DNA from: Phragmitibacter flavus
Lineage (GTDB): Bacteria; Verrucomicrobiota; Verrucomicrobiia; Verrucomicrobiales; Verrucomicrobiaceae
Assembly: GCF_005780165.1 (NCBI RefSeq)
Contig: NZ_VAUV01000005.1
Location: 1 to 64,000, forward strand
Length of the DNA stretch: 64,000 bases
Direction of reading: 5' to 3'
Shown: positions 27,203 through 36,072 of the stretch, one piece after another
Numbering within the stretch: position 1 is the stretch's first letter
Layout: every line of letters starts with the position of its first letter
Program-made: the position numbers and the translations under genes
The notes under the pieces: model-generated
What the model saw: the letters and a program-made list of their open reading frames with translations, nothing else
Databases searched by the model: none
What the model was told of the DNA's origin: nothing

Positions 27203-29815
27203 TCAGTTGGCGCGGAATTCGGAGGGGTAGAGTCCGATTTTTTCGATGGGGACGGGCTCGAAGTTGATGAGTTTGGGTGCAGGGGAGTCAGGGTTGAGGC
27301 GGAAGTCGTCGGAGTCTTTGGAGACGAGGCGTGGGTCTGCGACGTGGGAGTTTTTGTCCCAGCCTTCGGATTGCCAGGCCTCCCAGTTGCTGGCCGGGGC
27401 GGCTTGTTTGAGGGTGATGTCCTTCATTTGGATCTGGCCTTTTTCGGCGTGGATGTCCAAACGCAACCAGAAGGTTTTCATCCAGGATTTATAGGCCGGG
27501 GTGTTTTCGGCGGGGAGGTTGCCGGAGATTTCGATGTCCTGCCATTCGGGGGTGGCGGTAAATTTTTGTTCGCCGGTGGACCAGTAGCCGCCGGGGCTGG
27601 CGTAGCTGCCGTAGTGGAATCCAATGGTGGTGGTGGGTTCGGTGGATCTGACTTTGAGGCGGGCGCGGTAGGAGGTGCCGGGTTTGAAGGGCTGGGTGGG
27701 GAGGTGGATGACGGATTTGGCGTTTTTGGGGTCGGGTCCGGTGGCGGCGGGGACGGTGATGATGCCATCGGTGGCGGTGATTTGGAGTTCGGGGAGGGGT
27801 TTATGGTTCCAGCCCCAGCCTTTCGGGGTTTTGCCGGGTGGGGTGTCGGTGAGCAGTTGTTGCGTGTTGAGGATGTCAGGGCCGATGTCGGGTCCGGTTT
27901 TGTTGACACCGGTGAGGATGGTGTGGCCGCTGTTCCAGACGAGGTTGGATTCGACGGTGTTGTGTTTGGGGGTGCAGTGACGGAGGTCGAGGTAACGGAG
28001 GGTGGGTTCGTTCCAGGCGATGATGTTGCGGCGGAAGATGTTGCCGCTCATGATGGTGCCGTCTTCGCGCAGGGCGTTGCGCGGGTCGAGTTCGATGTTG
28101 CGCATGGATTTCCATTCGGGGCGGTCTTTGATGGAGTCCCAGCCGGCGAGCATGGTTTTGTAGTGGTTGTCGAAGAAGCGGTGGTCTTTGTTCCAGCCGT
28201 TGAATTCAATCTGGCGTTCGCCGCCGTCGACGAAGAGGTTGTTTTCGATGAGGTGGTCGCGGCCGTTGTGGAGGTGAAGGGAGGCGCGGGCGGAGCGGGC
28301 GACGATGTTGCCGATGATGTCGAGTCCGGCGGCGTTGTCGTCCATGTAGATGCCCCAGGTGAAGTGGGGCCAGTGGAGGCCGTCCTTGCCCTGGCCGACG
28401 CCGATGGTGTCATGGATGAGGTTGTAGCGGAGGGAGGTGCCGCGGGAGGAGATCCAGTCGCGTCCGCCGGTGTAGACGGCACCGCCGTCCTGGGTTTCCT
28501 GGACGGTGTGATGCAGGTGGTTGTAGTCGATGGTGAGGTTGTTGCCGCTGAACTGGACGGCCATGCGCGGGGTGTGGTGGATGAGATTGTGGGTGACCTT
28601 GTTGCCGACGCCGTAGAGGCTGATGCCGGGGGCGTTTTTGTTGAAGATGCCGATGTGGTGGATGTGATTGTTGTCGGCGATGTTGTTGGCGGGGCTGAGG
28701 GTAATGCGGTCGCCGCCGCCGAGGCTGATGCCGGAGGCGCCGAGGTGGGAGAGGTGGTTGCCGGTGGCGAGGTTGTTTTTGCCGCCGTGCAGGGAGATGC
28801 CGCCGCCGGTGAAGTTTCCGCTGTGGTGGATGTTGTTGCCAGCGATGGTGATGTTTTGAGCGTTTTCGACGACAATCGCGGTGCCATTGCTGCCAGTGAG
28901 GTGGAGGCCGCGGAGAGTGATGTGCTGGGTGCCGCTGGCGATTTTGACGAAGTGGGTGAGTTTGGGGATGCGGATCTCGTCGCCGTGGCCGAGAGGTTTT
29001 TCGGGCCAGTAGTAGAGGGTTTGGGTGCGTTTATCGAGGAACCATTCACCGGGGGCGTCGAGTTCTTCGAGGGCGTTTTGGAAGTAGTAGCGGTTGTGGG
29101 GGTGGAGGTCGTAGCCGCAGGGTTTGGCGAGGGTAAGTTTGCGGGTTTTGGAGTCGAGGGATTTGACGGACATGACCCAGTTCCACCAGCCGTATTGGGC
29201 GTAGATGTCGATTTCGACGTCTTCGGGGTGGGCCCATTGACGGATGTCAGCGGGGGCGAGGTAGGTTTCGAGTTTCCACTGGTGATTTTCGGGAAGGGGA
29301 TCAGGGAGTTCGGGGATGAAGGCCCAGCCGCGATAGAGGGGATCGGCGGCGTCGCGATTGGGGTAGCGGGCGAGGGTTTGGCGCTGACCGTTGTGGAGGA
29401 GCTGTCGGATGGTGATGTCCTTGAGGCCAAGGGCGCTGACGTCGGCTTTGAGGATTTCGCCCTGGTGAGGAGTGAAGGTTTTGAAGTCGACTTTGGGGGC
29501 GCCGATGAAGATAGGGCTGGCGTTTTCGACGGCGCGGTAGGTGATGGGAAATTCGGCGGTGCCGGAGTCTTGGGCTTCGAGGGTGAGGGTGGTGGAGGTT
29601 TCGTAAGTGCCGTGATGGAGCCAGACGGTGATGGGTTTAGTAAGGGGGGTGTCTTTGCGATGCTGGCGGATTTTGTCGCGTGCTACGGTGAGCGTAGCGA
29701 GGGGGGCTTCGCGGGTGCCGGGGGCGCTGTCGTTGCCGGTGGGGGCGACGTGGAGTTCGAGGGCGGGAAGGAGGGTTGGGAGAAGGAGAAAAGCGAGGAG
29801 GAGTCGGAAGGGCAT
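27203..29815 (-). CDS. Exported right-handed parallel beta-helix protein
   Basis: A signal peptide (MPFRLLLAFLLLPTLLPA) leads into LHVAPTGNDSAPGTREAPLATL, the typical DUF1565/pectate-lyase-like opening. Residues about 260-600 contain many short repeats such as ITIAGNNIHHSGNF and NNHIHHIGIFNK, i.e. the coils of a right-handed parallel beta helix with stacked Asn/His. About 690-820 looks like a carbohydrate-binding jelly roll. It would act on extracellular polysaccharide as a lyase or hydrolase, but no catalytic residue can be assigned. It converges with the ABC ATPase (10-bp gap). The leader carries a CT-rich repeat shared with the gene at 35234. Confidence 0.82.
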   Translation of the reverse strand: MPFRLLLAFLLLPTLLPALELHVAPTGNDSAPGTREAPLATLTVARDKIRQHRKDTPLTKPITVWLHHGTYETSTTLTLEAQDSGTAEFPITYRAVENASPIFIGAPKVDFKTFTPHQGEILKADVSALGLKDITIRQLLHNGQRQTLARYPNRDAADPLYRGWAFIPELPDPLPENHQWKLETYLAPADIRQWAHPEDVEIDIYAQYGWWNWVMSVKSLDSKTRKLTLAKPCGYDLHPHNRYYFQNALEELDAPGEWFLDKRTQTLYYWPEKPLGHGDEIRIPKLTHFVKIASGTQHITLRGLHLTGSNGTAIVVENAQNITIAGNNIHHSGNFTGGGISLHGGKNNLATGNHLSHLGASGISLGGGDRITLSPANNIADNNHIHHIGIFNKNAPGISLYGVGNKVTHNLIHHTPRMAVQFSGNNLTIDYNHLHHTVQETQDGGAVYTGGRDWISSRGTSLRYNLIHDTIGVGQGKDGLHWPHFTWGIYMDDNAAGLDIIGNIVARSARASLHLHNGRDHLIENNLFVDGGERQIEFNGWNKDHRFFDNHYKTMLAGWDSIKDRPEWKSMRNIELDPRNALREDGTIMSGNIFRRNIIAWNEPTLRYLDLRHCTPKHNTVESNLVWNSGHTILTGVNKTGPDIGPDILNTQQLLTDTPPGKTPKGWGWNHKPLPELQITATDGIITVPAATGPDPKNAKSVIHLPTQPFKPGTSYRARLKVRSTEPTTTIGFHYGSYASPGGYWSTGEQKFTATPEWQDIEISGNLPAENTPAYKSWMKTFWLRLDIHAEKGQIQMKDITLKQAAPASNWEAWQSEGWDKNSHVADPRLVSKDSDDFRLNPDSPAPKLINFEPVPIEKIGLYPSEFRAN

Positions 29816-29819
29816 GGTC

Positions 29820-29851
29820 GAAAGGATAAAGGATGAAGGCGAAAGGATAAA
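29820..29851 (-). repeat. CT-rich leader repeat, copy 1
   Basis: The plus-strand sequence GAAAGGATAAAGGATGAAGG and its continuation match 35238-35270 with about three differences. On the message it is a polypyrimidine tract ending 5 bases before the start codon of the beta-helix gene. Confidence 0.55.
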
Positions 29852-29866
29852 GCAGGTTTCGGCGAG

Positions 29867-30019
29867 ATCGTCCTCGTCCTCCTACTCGAACTCGAACTCG
29901 TCCTCGAAAAGGGGGGAGTTGAGGGGAGTAGTGGAGGAGGTAGGAGGACGCGTGGGTGCTCGGGTGTTTTTTTGGCGCTTGGTGTCGAGGACGAGTAGGA
30001 GAACGAGGACGAGGACGAT
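29867..30019. repeat. Inverted repeat with GTCCTC-type arms
   Basis: The left arm (29867-29907) and the reverse complement of the right arm (29985-30019) share ATCGTCCTCGTCCT, CCTACTC and GTCCTCGA in the same order, with indels of six bases or multiples of six. The interior (29908-29984) is G-rich with GGGGGG and GGGG runs. The right arm ends exactly at the stop codon of the VOC gene. Confidence 0.65.
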
Positions 30020-30433
30020 TTAGGACTTGGATGTCCAAGGGTTGTAGGTGCCGAGGGACCAGATGTGGCCCTCCAAATCGCGACAGGTGAAACCGCGTCC
30101 GCCGTAAGATTCGTCTTTGATGGGAATGAGGATTTCGCAGCCGCTGGCGATGACTTTTTCGTGAATCAGATCGGCATCGGAGACGACGAGATAACAACAT
30201 TGAGTTTCCTTCCCGTTGATGTCGGCAGGTTGCGTGATGTAGCGGCCAAAAGGTCCGTCATTGATATCACCCAACATGATCATGCTGTTGCCGAGCTTGA
30301 GTTCGGCATGGGCAATGGAGCCGTCTTCATTGGGATAAACGGCGTGTTTTTCAAAGCCGAAGATGTCGCAGAGCCACTCAATGGCTTGCGCGGCGTTGCG
30401 ATAGGCAAGGCAGGGAATAATGGTGGTGGACAT
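30020..30433 (-). CDS. VOC-family (glyoxalase/PhnB-like) protein
   Basis: The 137-residue protein begins MSTTIIPCLAYRNAAQAIEW, has a two-module beta-alpha-beta-beta-beta layout, and ends with DLEGHIWSLGTYNPW, matching PhnB/glyoxalase-like vicinal oxygen chelate proteins. The module residues His (HAELKLG) and Glu (DLEGH) could bind metal. Substrate and reaction are not predictable. Its stop codon abuts the right arm of an inverted repeat, and a small membrane protein gene lies 17 bp upstream. Confidence 0.83.
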   Translation of the reverse strand: MSTTIIPCLAYRNAAQAIEWLCDIFGFEKHAVYPNEDGSIAHAELKLGNSMIMLGDINDGPFGRYITQPADINGKETQCCYLVVSDADLIHEKVIASGCEILIPIKDESYGGRGFTCRDLEGHIWSLGTYNPWTSKS

Positions 30434-30450
30434 GATGGGATGAAGTCAGG

Positions 30451-30798
30451 TCAGACGATGAGGGACGATGAGGTGTGAAGCAGATGGGATGCGGTTTGGG
30501 AGGGGCGGGTGATGCTCATCATCAAAAAGGAGTAAGCAATGAGATAGATGAGAAACAAAAAACTGATCAAAGAAGCCTTGCCCCATCCAACATAAAACCA
30601 CTGGTGCAATGCAAATGAAACCAATACGAAATAGATGGGCAACGACAACACTCCCAGGAACGCTGAGACAAAACTCATGATGATGATCAAAGGTGCGAAG
30701 ACGAGGGCGAGTTTTGGCCATTCCAAATCGGCATCATGACGTGCCAGAAGGAAGATGATGAAGGCGAGGACGACGAGATGTAAGGGGATAAATAGCAT
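30451..30798 (-). CDS. Small polytopic membrane protein
   Basis: The 115-residue protein has four hydrophobic segments (about 5-20, 28-48, 50-68 and 75-95) with few charges and a polar tail after residue 97. No motif is recognised. It is on the same strand as the VOC gene, 17 bp upstream of it, so the two are probably co-transcribed. The function is unknown. Confidence 0.6.
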   Translation of the reverse strand: MLFIPLHLVVLAFIIFLLARHDADLEWPKLALVFAPLIIIMSFVSAFLGVLSLPIYFVLVSFALHQWFYVGWGKASLISFLFLIYLIAYSFLMMSITRPSQTASHLLHTSSSLIV

Positions 30799-30853
30799 GG
30801 GACAACTCGATGGCTAAAATGAATGATGGAACCGTTACTGAAACAGGATGAAC

Positions 30854-31660
30854 CTATTGCTGGAAATAATAGACGTCGGCGTCGCGGGTGTTGGCGTCGG
30901 TGGTGTTTTTGAAACCGAATTTTTGCAGGGCGGCGATGAGTTTTTCGGTGGGGAATTCCTTGTGGGGATGAATTTCAATCAAGATATGTTTGAAACGACG
31001 GACCGACTGGCAGCTTTCGGAAAAGAGGATTTCGTATTCGGCACCTTCGATGTCGATTTTGATGAGGTCGAGGTCGGGCGTGATCGCGGCAGGATTTGAT
31101 TCGGGAAAGTGTGAGGCGACGAGGTGGTCGATGGTGGTGGTTGGGATGGTGAGGGTGTTTTGGGTGGACTGATGGTAGATGGATTGTCCGGTGTTGCCTT
31201 TGATGGCTTCGATTTGAACGGTGCCGATGGTGGAGGTGGCGGCGGCGTTGAGGGGGGTGATGGTGGTGAGTTCGTTGTGGTCGAGATTGAACTTCAACCG
31301 GTTGAAGGCGCTGGGATTCATCTCGACGCTGACGGCTTTTTCAATGCGGAATCCGGCGTCGACGAGGGAGAGGACAAATCCGCCGGTGTTGGCACCGAGA
31401 TCGAGAACGCGCAGTGGCTGCGACCGGTCCATGTGGCGGTAGTATCGGGAATACATGTCAGCGCTGAGGCAGTAGCGGATGCCGTTGTGATCGTCGGCGC
31501 TGTAGTCGACGATGAAGGTGAGCTGATTTTTTTTGAAGGTGAGCAGGGAGAGCTGGCGGCAGAAAAGGCGTTGCAGGACGATGAAGAGGCCGTTGTCAAA
31601 GCAGAGATTGGAGGTGAGGCCGAACCATTTGGCTTGCAGGGACTGGATGAGGGTCGACAT
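30854..31660 (-). CDS. FkbM-family methyltransferase
   Basis: I use the ATG at 31660 (MSTLIQSLQAKWFG); the open frame runs 76 codons further upstream, but that part is polar and low-complexity. The AdoMet-binding motif VLDLGANTGGF is near residue 87, and IKIDIEGAEYEIL near 205 is the conserved FkbM-type motif. The enzyme would O-methylate a sugar or secondary metabolite. It lies downstream of a divergent lipoprotein gene, with about 220 bp between them. Confidence 0.85.
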   Translation of the reverse strand: MSTLIQSLQAKWFGLTSNLCFDNGLFIVLQRLFCRQLSLLTFKKNQLTFIVDYSADDHNGIRYCLSADMYSRYYRHMDRSQPLRVLDLGANTGGFVLSLVDAGFRIEKAVSVEMNPSAFNRLKFNLDHNELTTITPLNAAATSTIGTVQIEAIKGNTGQSIYHQSTQNTLTIPTTTIDHLVASHFPESNPAAITPDLDLIKIDIEGAEYEILFSESCQSVRRFKHILIEIHPHKEFPTEKLIAALQKFGFKNTTDANTRDADVYYFQQ

Positions 31661-31880
31661 GGGGATTGTGTGGAGGAGGTGGGTGGGAGTGGATTGATGG
31701 GGATGGGGGATTTGGGGTGAAGCAGCATTCACCAGCATGAGGGTTTGGCAAGCCGACTTCGACGGAGGATTTTTCTGCATGAGGCCGGATGATTTCGAAA
31801 GAAAACCTGGGGATGTGTGGCATTGATGAGGTTCTTTGCGAGAAGGATTGAATGTTCTGAAGAGTATTGAGGTCAAAGCG

Positions 31881-32462
31881 ATGCACATGGGTTCACCAGT
31901 AAGATTTTTGATGGCGGGAGTTTTTGCGGTTGTTGCCGGAAGCTGCGTTTATGTGCCTCCCGAGGTTTATTATGGTTCGCGGCCGCGTCGAAACTACTAT
32001 GTCGAGGAGGTTCGTGAGCCGATCAGGCCGAGGCCCCCCTATCGACAGCAGTATTGGAACCGGGATGATTTGGATCTGGAGACGGAGCGGGGGTATCGGG
32101 AAGAGCGGTATGGGAGGGCGCGCAAAGATCGCTATGAAGACCGGTATGCGCGGCGGAATCGAGTGGAGCGGGATGAGGAATACTACGATGAAGAGGATGT
32201 TCGTGACGACAATGAGCCCCGTCGTGGCGTTCAGCCTTCGGTGCCGCCTGAGCGGTCCACGGTGACTCCGCCGAGCCCGCCGCCGAAGCTTGCCCAGCCA
32301 CCGGCTCAGGAGAAGAAAGAGATTTTGACAGGCACGAGAACGAAGAATCCCGACCGGGTGAAGAGCCCGTATTCGCCTTTCAATGAATTGGATGTGGCGG
32401 GGATGGCGAGTGGATCGCTGGCGAGAGATCCGACTACGGGTCGGGTGTTCCGCGTGCCTTGA
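31881..32462 (+). CDS. Tyr/Arg-rich lipoprotein
   Basis: Starting at the ATG at 31881 (or 31887), the N terminus MHMGSPVRFLMAGVFAVVAGSC is a lipoprotein signal with lipobox VAGSC. The mature protein is polar and low-complexity, rich in Arg, Tyr, Asp and Glu (YREERYGRARKDRYEDRYAR), then Pro-rich, and ends in a short conserved-looking SPYSPFNELDVAGMASGSL. That C-terminal part is seen in verrucomicrobial lipoproteins, but I know no function. It is probably anchored in the outer membrane or periplasm. Confidence 0.65.
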   Translation: MHMGSPVRFLMAGVFAVVAGSCVYVPPEVYYGSRPRRNYYVEEVREPIRPRPPYRQQYWNRDDLDLETERGYREERYGRARKDRYEDRYARRNRVERDEEYYDEEDVRDDNEPRRGVQPSVPPERSTVTPPSPPPKLAQPPAQEKKEILTGTRTKNPDRVKSPYSPFNELDVAGMASGSLARDPTTGRVFRVP

Positions 32463-32488
32463 GTTGACTGAAGTTGGTTGCCCAGCCG

Positions 32489-34261
32489 CTAGCCTTCGGC
32501 AAAGCGCTGGATGATTTCGGCGGCTTTGCTGACAGAGGTGGCTACCCAGGTGGCACCAGCTTCGCGGATGGCGCGATCGTCGAGTTCGTCGTCAGGCAGC
32601 GCCCAGCGGCACACGAGGATTTTCAAATTGGGCAACCGGTTGCGAAAGCGGCGGCAGAGGATGATGGCGGAAGCGGAGGCATCGGGAGGCATGGCGCTGA
32701 TGCAGATGAGGTCAGGCTTGTGAGTTTCGATGCGGTGAATGAGTTCGCCGATAAGGTGGGGTTCCTGACTGATTTCGAGCTCAATGGTCGAAGGCAACAG
32801 AATGGCGAGGGATCGCAGGGCGAGCGCGTCGTCTGAACCGTGGAGGGCGCGGGCAAAGATGGTGACGGGATGGGAGGGCGTGGTTTCGCTGACCGTAATG
32901 TTGGTGGCGGCATTAGTAGCTTCGTTCTCGGCTTCGATCAGTTTCAGCGTGCGCTCGAGTTTGTCGTGAACTTCGGTCTGTTCTTCGTGGGTCAGTTTGC
33001 CGAGCAGAGTTTCGCGACGGGTGAGCGAGAGCGCGGGGAGCACGATGGATTCCATGGTCTCAGGCAGGCCCTTGTCTTCGATGGATTCTTCGATGGTGCT
33101 GTGGGTGATTTCGTGGTCGTCGGAGATGAGCTGCTGATAATAGCTGAGGTGGGGCTGCGGTTTGGGTTTGTCGCCCATGAGGATGTCGATCCACTGAAGG
33201 GAGGGGATGTATTTCGCGAAGACGACAAGGACCACGGTCAGCGGGGTGGCGAGGACGAGGCCGATGCCGCCCCAGAGCCAGGTCCAGAAGGTGATGGCGA
33301 TGATGATGGCGAGATCGGACACCCCGGTGCTTTTACCGTAGAGAACCGGTTCAAGGATCATGTTGGTGCACAGCTCAAGGGCCATGATGACGCCGATGAC
33401 AATGAGCGGTTGGGTCCAGCCATCGAAGTAGGCGAGGCTGAATCCGACTGGAAGGACCGCGACGATGATGGGTCCGATGTAGGGGATGTAGCGGAAAATG
33501 GCGGCGAGCACGCCCCAGAGGATGACGTAGGGAAGGCCGACGAGGGCAAGCGCACCGGAGAGCATGAGTCCGTAGAGTCCGTTGATGGTGCCCTGCATGA
33601 GCAGGTAGTGGCTGACGCGGTCTCCGACCTCGTCAAGTGCACGGGTGGTGGTGGTGAGCCGACTGAAGCCGGCGAGGCGGACGATGCGTTGCGAGGTGTC
33701 CTCCTGGCGGAGGAGCAGGAAGATGACGATGAGGATGATGACGCTGGCGGTGCCGAGTCCATTGGCAAGTCCGCTGAGCATGGTGTTGAGCGCTTTGGAG
33801 GCGAGGCCTTCGCCTTGTGGCTGTGGCGGGGCGGGTTGGTCGGGATTTGCAGGAGCGGGGGCGCTGCCGAGGACGTCGCTGCTGAGGGATTCGCCGAACT
33901 GGCGCATCTTTTGGATGAAGCCCTGCTCGCCAAAGTTTTGAATGGAGGCGATGCGTTTGTTGATGTTTTGTTGATAATTGGGCAGTTCTTCAGCGAGCAT
34001 CGCGGCTTGCTGACCGAGCAACCAACCGACAAAAGCGAGGGCACTGAAGGTGAACACCGTGACGATGACGACGGCGAGGGTGCGCGGAAGATTCCAATGG
34101 CAGAGGAGCCGCACGAGCGGTCCGAGCATGAAGGCCAGCAGGGCGGCCAAGGCGAGCGGCATGATGAAATTTTTGCCGAGATAGAGCACCGTCACGATCA
34201 GGACAACCGTGAGAAAGCCGATAAAGGCACTGTGACTTTTGGTCGCGAAACGTCGTGGCAT
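32489..34261 (-). CDS. AI-2E-family transporter with C-terminal regulatory domain
   Basis: Residues 1-350 form the usual AI-2E/YdiK membrane domain: helices at 10-50 and 60-82, a long amphipathic loop, and a distal bundle with PYIGPIIVAVLP. After it comes an extension of about 230 residues, well beyond the normal ~350. It contains an acidic helix (about 400-430) and then a Rossmann-like part with LICISAMPPDASASAIILC and AIREAGATWVATSVSKAAEII, which looks like a cobalamin-binding or receiver-type fold. Export of a small molecule is likely; autoinducer-2 itself is not proven for this family. The extension suggests sensing of a ligand in the cytoplasm. Confidence 0.78.
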   Translation of the reverse strand: MPRRFATKSHSAFIGFLTVVLIVTVLYLGKNFIMPLALAALLAFMLGPLVRLLCHWNLPRTLAVVIVTVFTFSALAFVGWLLGQQAAMLAEELPNYQQNINKRIASIQNFGEQGFIQKMRQFGESLSSDVLGSAPAPANPDQPAPPQPQGEGLASKALNTMLSGLANGLGTASVIILIVIFLLLRQEDTSQRIVRLAGFSRLTTTTRALDEVGDRVSHYLLMQGTINGLYGLMLSGALALVGLPYVILWGVLAAIFRYIPYIGPIIVAVLPVGFSLAYFDGWTQPLIVIGVIMALELCTNMILEPVLYGKSTGVSDLAIIIAITFWTWLWGGIGLVLATPLTVVLVVFAKYIPSLQWIDILMGDKPKPQPHLSYYQQLISDDHEITHSTIEESIEDKGLPETMESIVLPALSLTRRETLLGKLTHEEQTEVHDKLERTLKLIEAENEATNAATNITVSETTPSHPVTIFARALHGSDDALALRSLAILLPSTIELEISQEPHLIGELIHRIETHKPDLICISAMPPDASASAIILCRRFRNRLPNLKILVCRWALPDDELDDRAIREAGATWVATSVSKAAEIIQRFAEG

Positions 34262-34379
34262 GGGGGTGGCTGGGATGATACTGGATCATCGTGGCAGGCG
34301 TGAATGGCGCGTGGGTTTTATTCCGAGATGGAGTGAAATCGCGGAAGGGCCGACACTGGCTGGGGAATTCAAGTTGAAA

Positions 34380-35234
34380 TCAACCGGCGGCGGGTTTGAT
34401 GCGCTTGGCGAAGAGTCCGTATTTGGGGCTGAAGATGTAGGCGAGGATAAAGAAGGTGCCGAGGACGAGAATGATGGTGCTGCTGATGTGCCAGCCGAGC
34501 GGGAAGCACAGGAAAAAGGCGATGATGGAGCCGATCATGCCGATGATGCCGCCGCCGACAAAGAGGGTGCGGGCGTCGTTGGTGAATAAATAAATGGTGG
34601 AGGCGGGGGTGATGAGGAGTCCGACGCTGAGGATGCAGCCAACGGCTTGAAGTGAGGAAACGAGGACGAGGATGACGATGCCGAAGGTGACGTAATTGAG
34701 GAATCGCACGGGAACGCCGAGGGAGGCGGCGACGTTGGCTTCGAACAGGTAGATGAGCAGGGGACGCTGGAGGGCGATGAGGGTGAGCACGGCAACGACG
34801 CTGATGCCGAAGGCGATCCACAGGTCGGTGTCGCGCATGCCCATGATGCTGCCGAACAACCATTCGTCGAGTTTCTGGCGGACGTTGAGTTTGGTAAGAA
34901 TGATGTAGCCGCCAGCAAAGCCGGTGGTGTAGAGGATGCAGAGGGCGCTGTCCTGATCGATGCGTGAGGTTTGGGAGAGGAAGACGGAGCCGAGTCCGAT
35001 GATCATGGCGGCGAACACGGCACCAGCGAGGGCGCTCCACGCAGTGAGGCCAAAGATGAGGACGGCGAGAGCGATGCCGGGAAGTAGGCCGTGGGAAAGG
35101 GTGCCGACGCGAAGGGCGGATTTGCGCAGCACGACAAAGGCGCTGGTGAAACCGTTGGCGAAACCGAACAGGCCACAGGCGAGCAGGGCGCGCTGCGCGG
35201 TGGGTTCGGCCATGTATTCGATAAAGGTGGACAC
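34380..35234 (-). CDS. Metal ABC transporter permease (ZnuB/MntB type)
   Basis: The 284-residue protein has about eight hydrophobic segments, with VGTLSHGLLPGIALA near residue 45 and GLLITPASTIYLF near 218, both typical of zinc/manganese ABC-3 permeases. It starts with GTG at 35234; the leader just upstream carries the CT-rich repeat shared with the beta-helix gene. It follows its ATPase gene by 46 bp. The operon has no second permease and no substrate-binding protein in the window. Confidence 0.87.
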   Translation of the reverse strand: MSTFIEYMAEPTAQRALLACGLFGFANGFTSAFVVLRKSALRVGTLSHGLLPGIALAVLIFGLTAWSALAGAVFAAMIIGLGSVFLSQTSRIDQDSALCILYTTGFAGGYIILTKLNVRQKLDEWLFGSIMGMRDTDLWIAFGISVVAVLTLIALQRPLLIYLFEANVAASLGVPVRFLNYVTFGIVILVLVSSLQAVGCILSVGLLITPASTIYLFTNDARTLFVGGGIIGMIGSIIAFFLCFPLGWHISSTIILVLGTFFILAYIFSPKYGLFAKRIKPAAG

Positions 35235-35237
35235 AAT

Positions 35238-35270
35238 GAAAGGATAAGGGATAAAGGCGAAAGGCTAAAA
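35238..35270 (-). repeat. CT-rich leader repeat, copy 2
   Basis: It begins GAAAGGATAAGGGATAAAGG on the plus strand and matches 29820-29851 with about three differences. It sits between the metal ATPase stop codon and the permease start, reading as a polypyrimidine tract on the message. Confidence 0.55.
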
Positions 35271-35280
35271 CTGCTGAGGC

Positions 35281-36072
35281 TCAGAATTGATAGGAGGCTT
35301 CGATGTTCTCTGGAGTAAAGACTTCCTTGGTAGGGCCGAAGGTGATTTGGTGGCGTTTGAGGAGAAGGACTTCGTCGAAGATGGCGGGAACGGTTTGCAG
35401 GTCGTGATGACTGGCAATGAGGAGTCGGCCTTCGCTGGTGAGTTCGCGGAACAGCTGGGTGAGGGTTTCCTGCGCGGGTTTGTCGAGTCCGGTGAAGGGT
35501 TCGTCGAGGAGCAGCACGTGGGCCTCCTGGGCGAGGGCGCGGGCGATGAAGGCGCGCTGCTGTTGTCCGCCGCTGAGGGCGCTGATCTGGCGCTCCTGCA
35601 GGTCGAGGAGGTTCATGGAAGCGAGGGCGCGTTCGACGATTTCGACATCGTGTTTGGAGTATTTTTTCCACCAGCCGAGGTTGGGGTAGCGGCCCATTTC
35701 AACAAGGCCGCGAACGGTGATCGGGAAGTTCCAGTCGATGTCGCCGCGTTGAGGGAGATAGGCGAGTTCGTGACTGCTGCGGGTGAGGGGTTTGCCGCGC
35801 CAGTTAATGCGACCTTTTGCGGTCGGAAGCAGTCCGGCGAGGGCTTTCAGCAAGGTGCTTTTACCGGCGCCGTTGGGGCCAATGAGGGCGAGCGAGCGGC
35901 TGCATTCGGTGGAGAAGCTGATGTTTTCCAGGGCGCGGATTTCGCGGTAGTTGACGCTAAGGTTTTGAACCTGGAGCTGGTGATGGGCGTGGCTGTGGGT
36001 GCTGTGACCCCAGCAGACGTGGCCGTCGGCATGGACGTGGGGCTGGGGCTGAGGCTGGGAAATTTTGGTCAT
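35281..36072 (-). CDS. Metal ABC transporter ATPase with His-rich N terminus
   Basis: Using the ATG at 36072 (MTKISQPQPQPHVHADG), the protein has an unusual ~35-residue N-terminal extension with eight His and one Cys (HVHADGHVCWGHSTHSHAHH), then a standard ATPase: Walker A GPNGAGKST, signature LSGGQQQR, Walker B LLLDEP and SHHDLQ as the His-switch region. The pattern belongs to zinc/manganese importers. The His-rich tail could bind or sense the metal. The start overlaps the preceding gene by ATGA, and the permease follows 46 bp later. Confidence 0.87.
   Translation of the reverse strand: MTKISQPQPQPHVHADGHVCWGHSTHSHAHHQLQVQNLSVNYREIRALENISFSTECSRSLALIGPNGAGKSTLLKALAGLLPTAKGRINWRGKPLTRSSHELAYLPQRGDIDWNFPITVRGLVEMGRYPNLGWWKKYSKHDVEIVERALASMNLLDLQERQISALSGGQQQRAFIARALAQEAHVLLLDEPFTGLDKPAQETLTQLFRELTSEGRLLIASHHDLQTVPAIFDEVLLLKRHQITFGPTKEVFTPENIEASYQF

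Noticed and set aside
27344-29836. An 830-codon plus-strand open frame opposite the beta-helix gene
   Set aside because: It is a Val/Gly/Glu/Asp-rich shadow made by the strong third-position bias of the real minus-strand gene; it has no domain pattern, while the minus-strand frame has a signal peptide and clear repeats.
30854-31888. The full upstream extension of the FkbM methyltransferase frame
   Set aside because: The first 76 codons encode polar low-complexity sequence and overlap the divergent lipoprotein start; the ATG at 31660 gives a normal N terminus.
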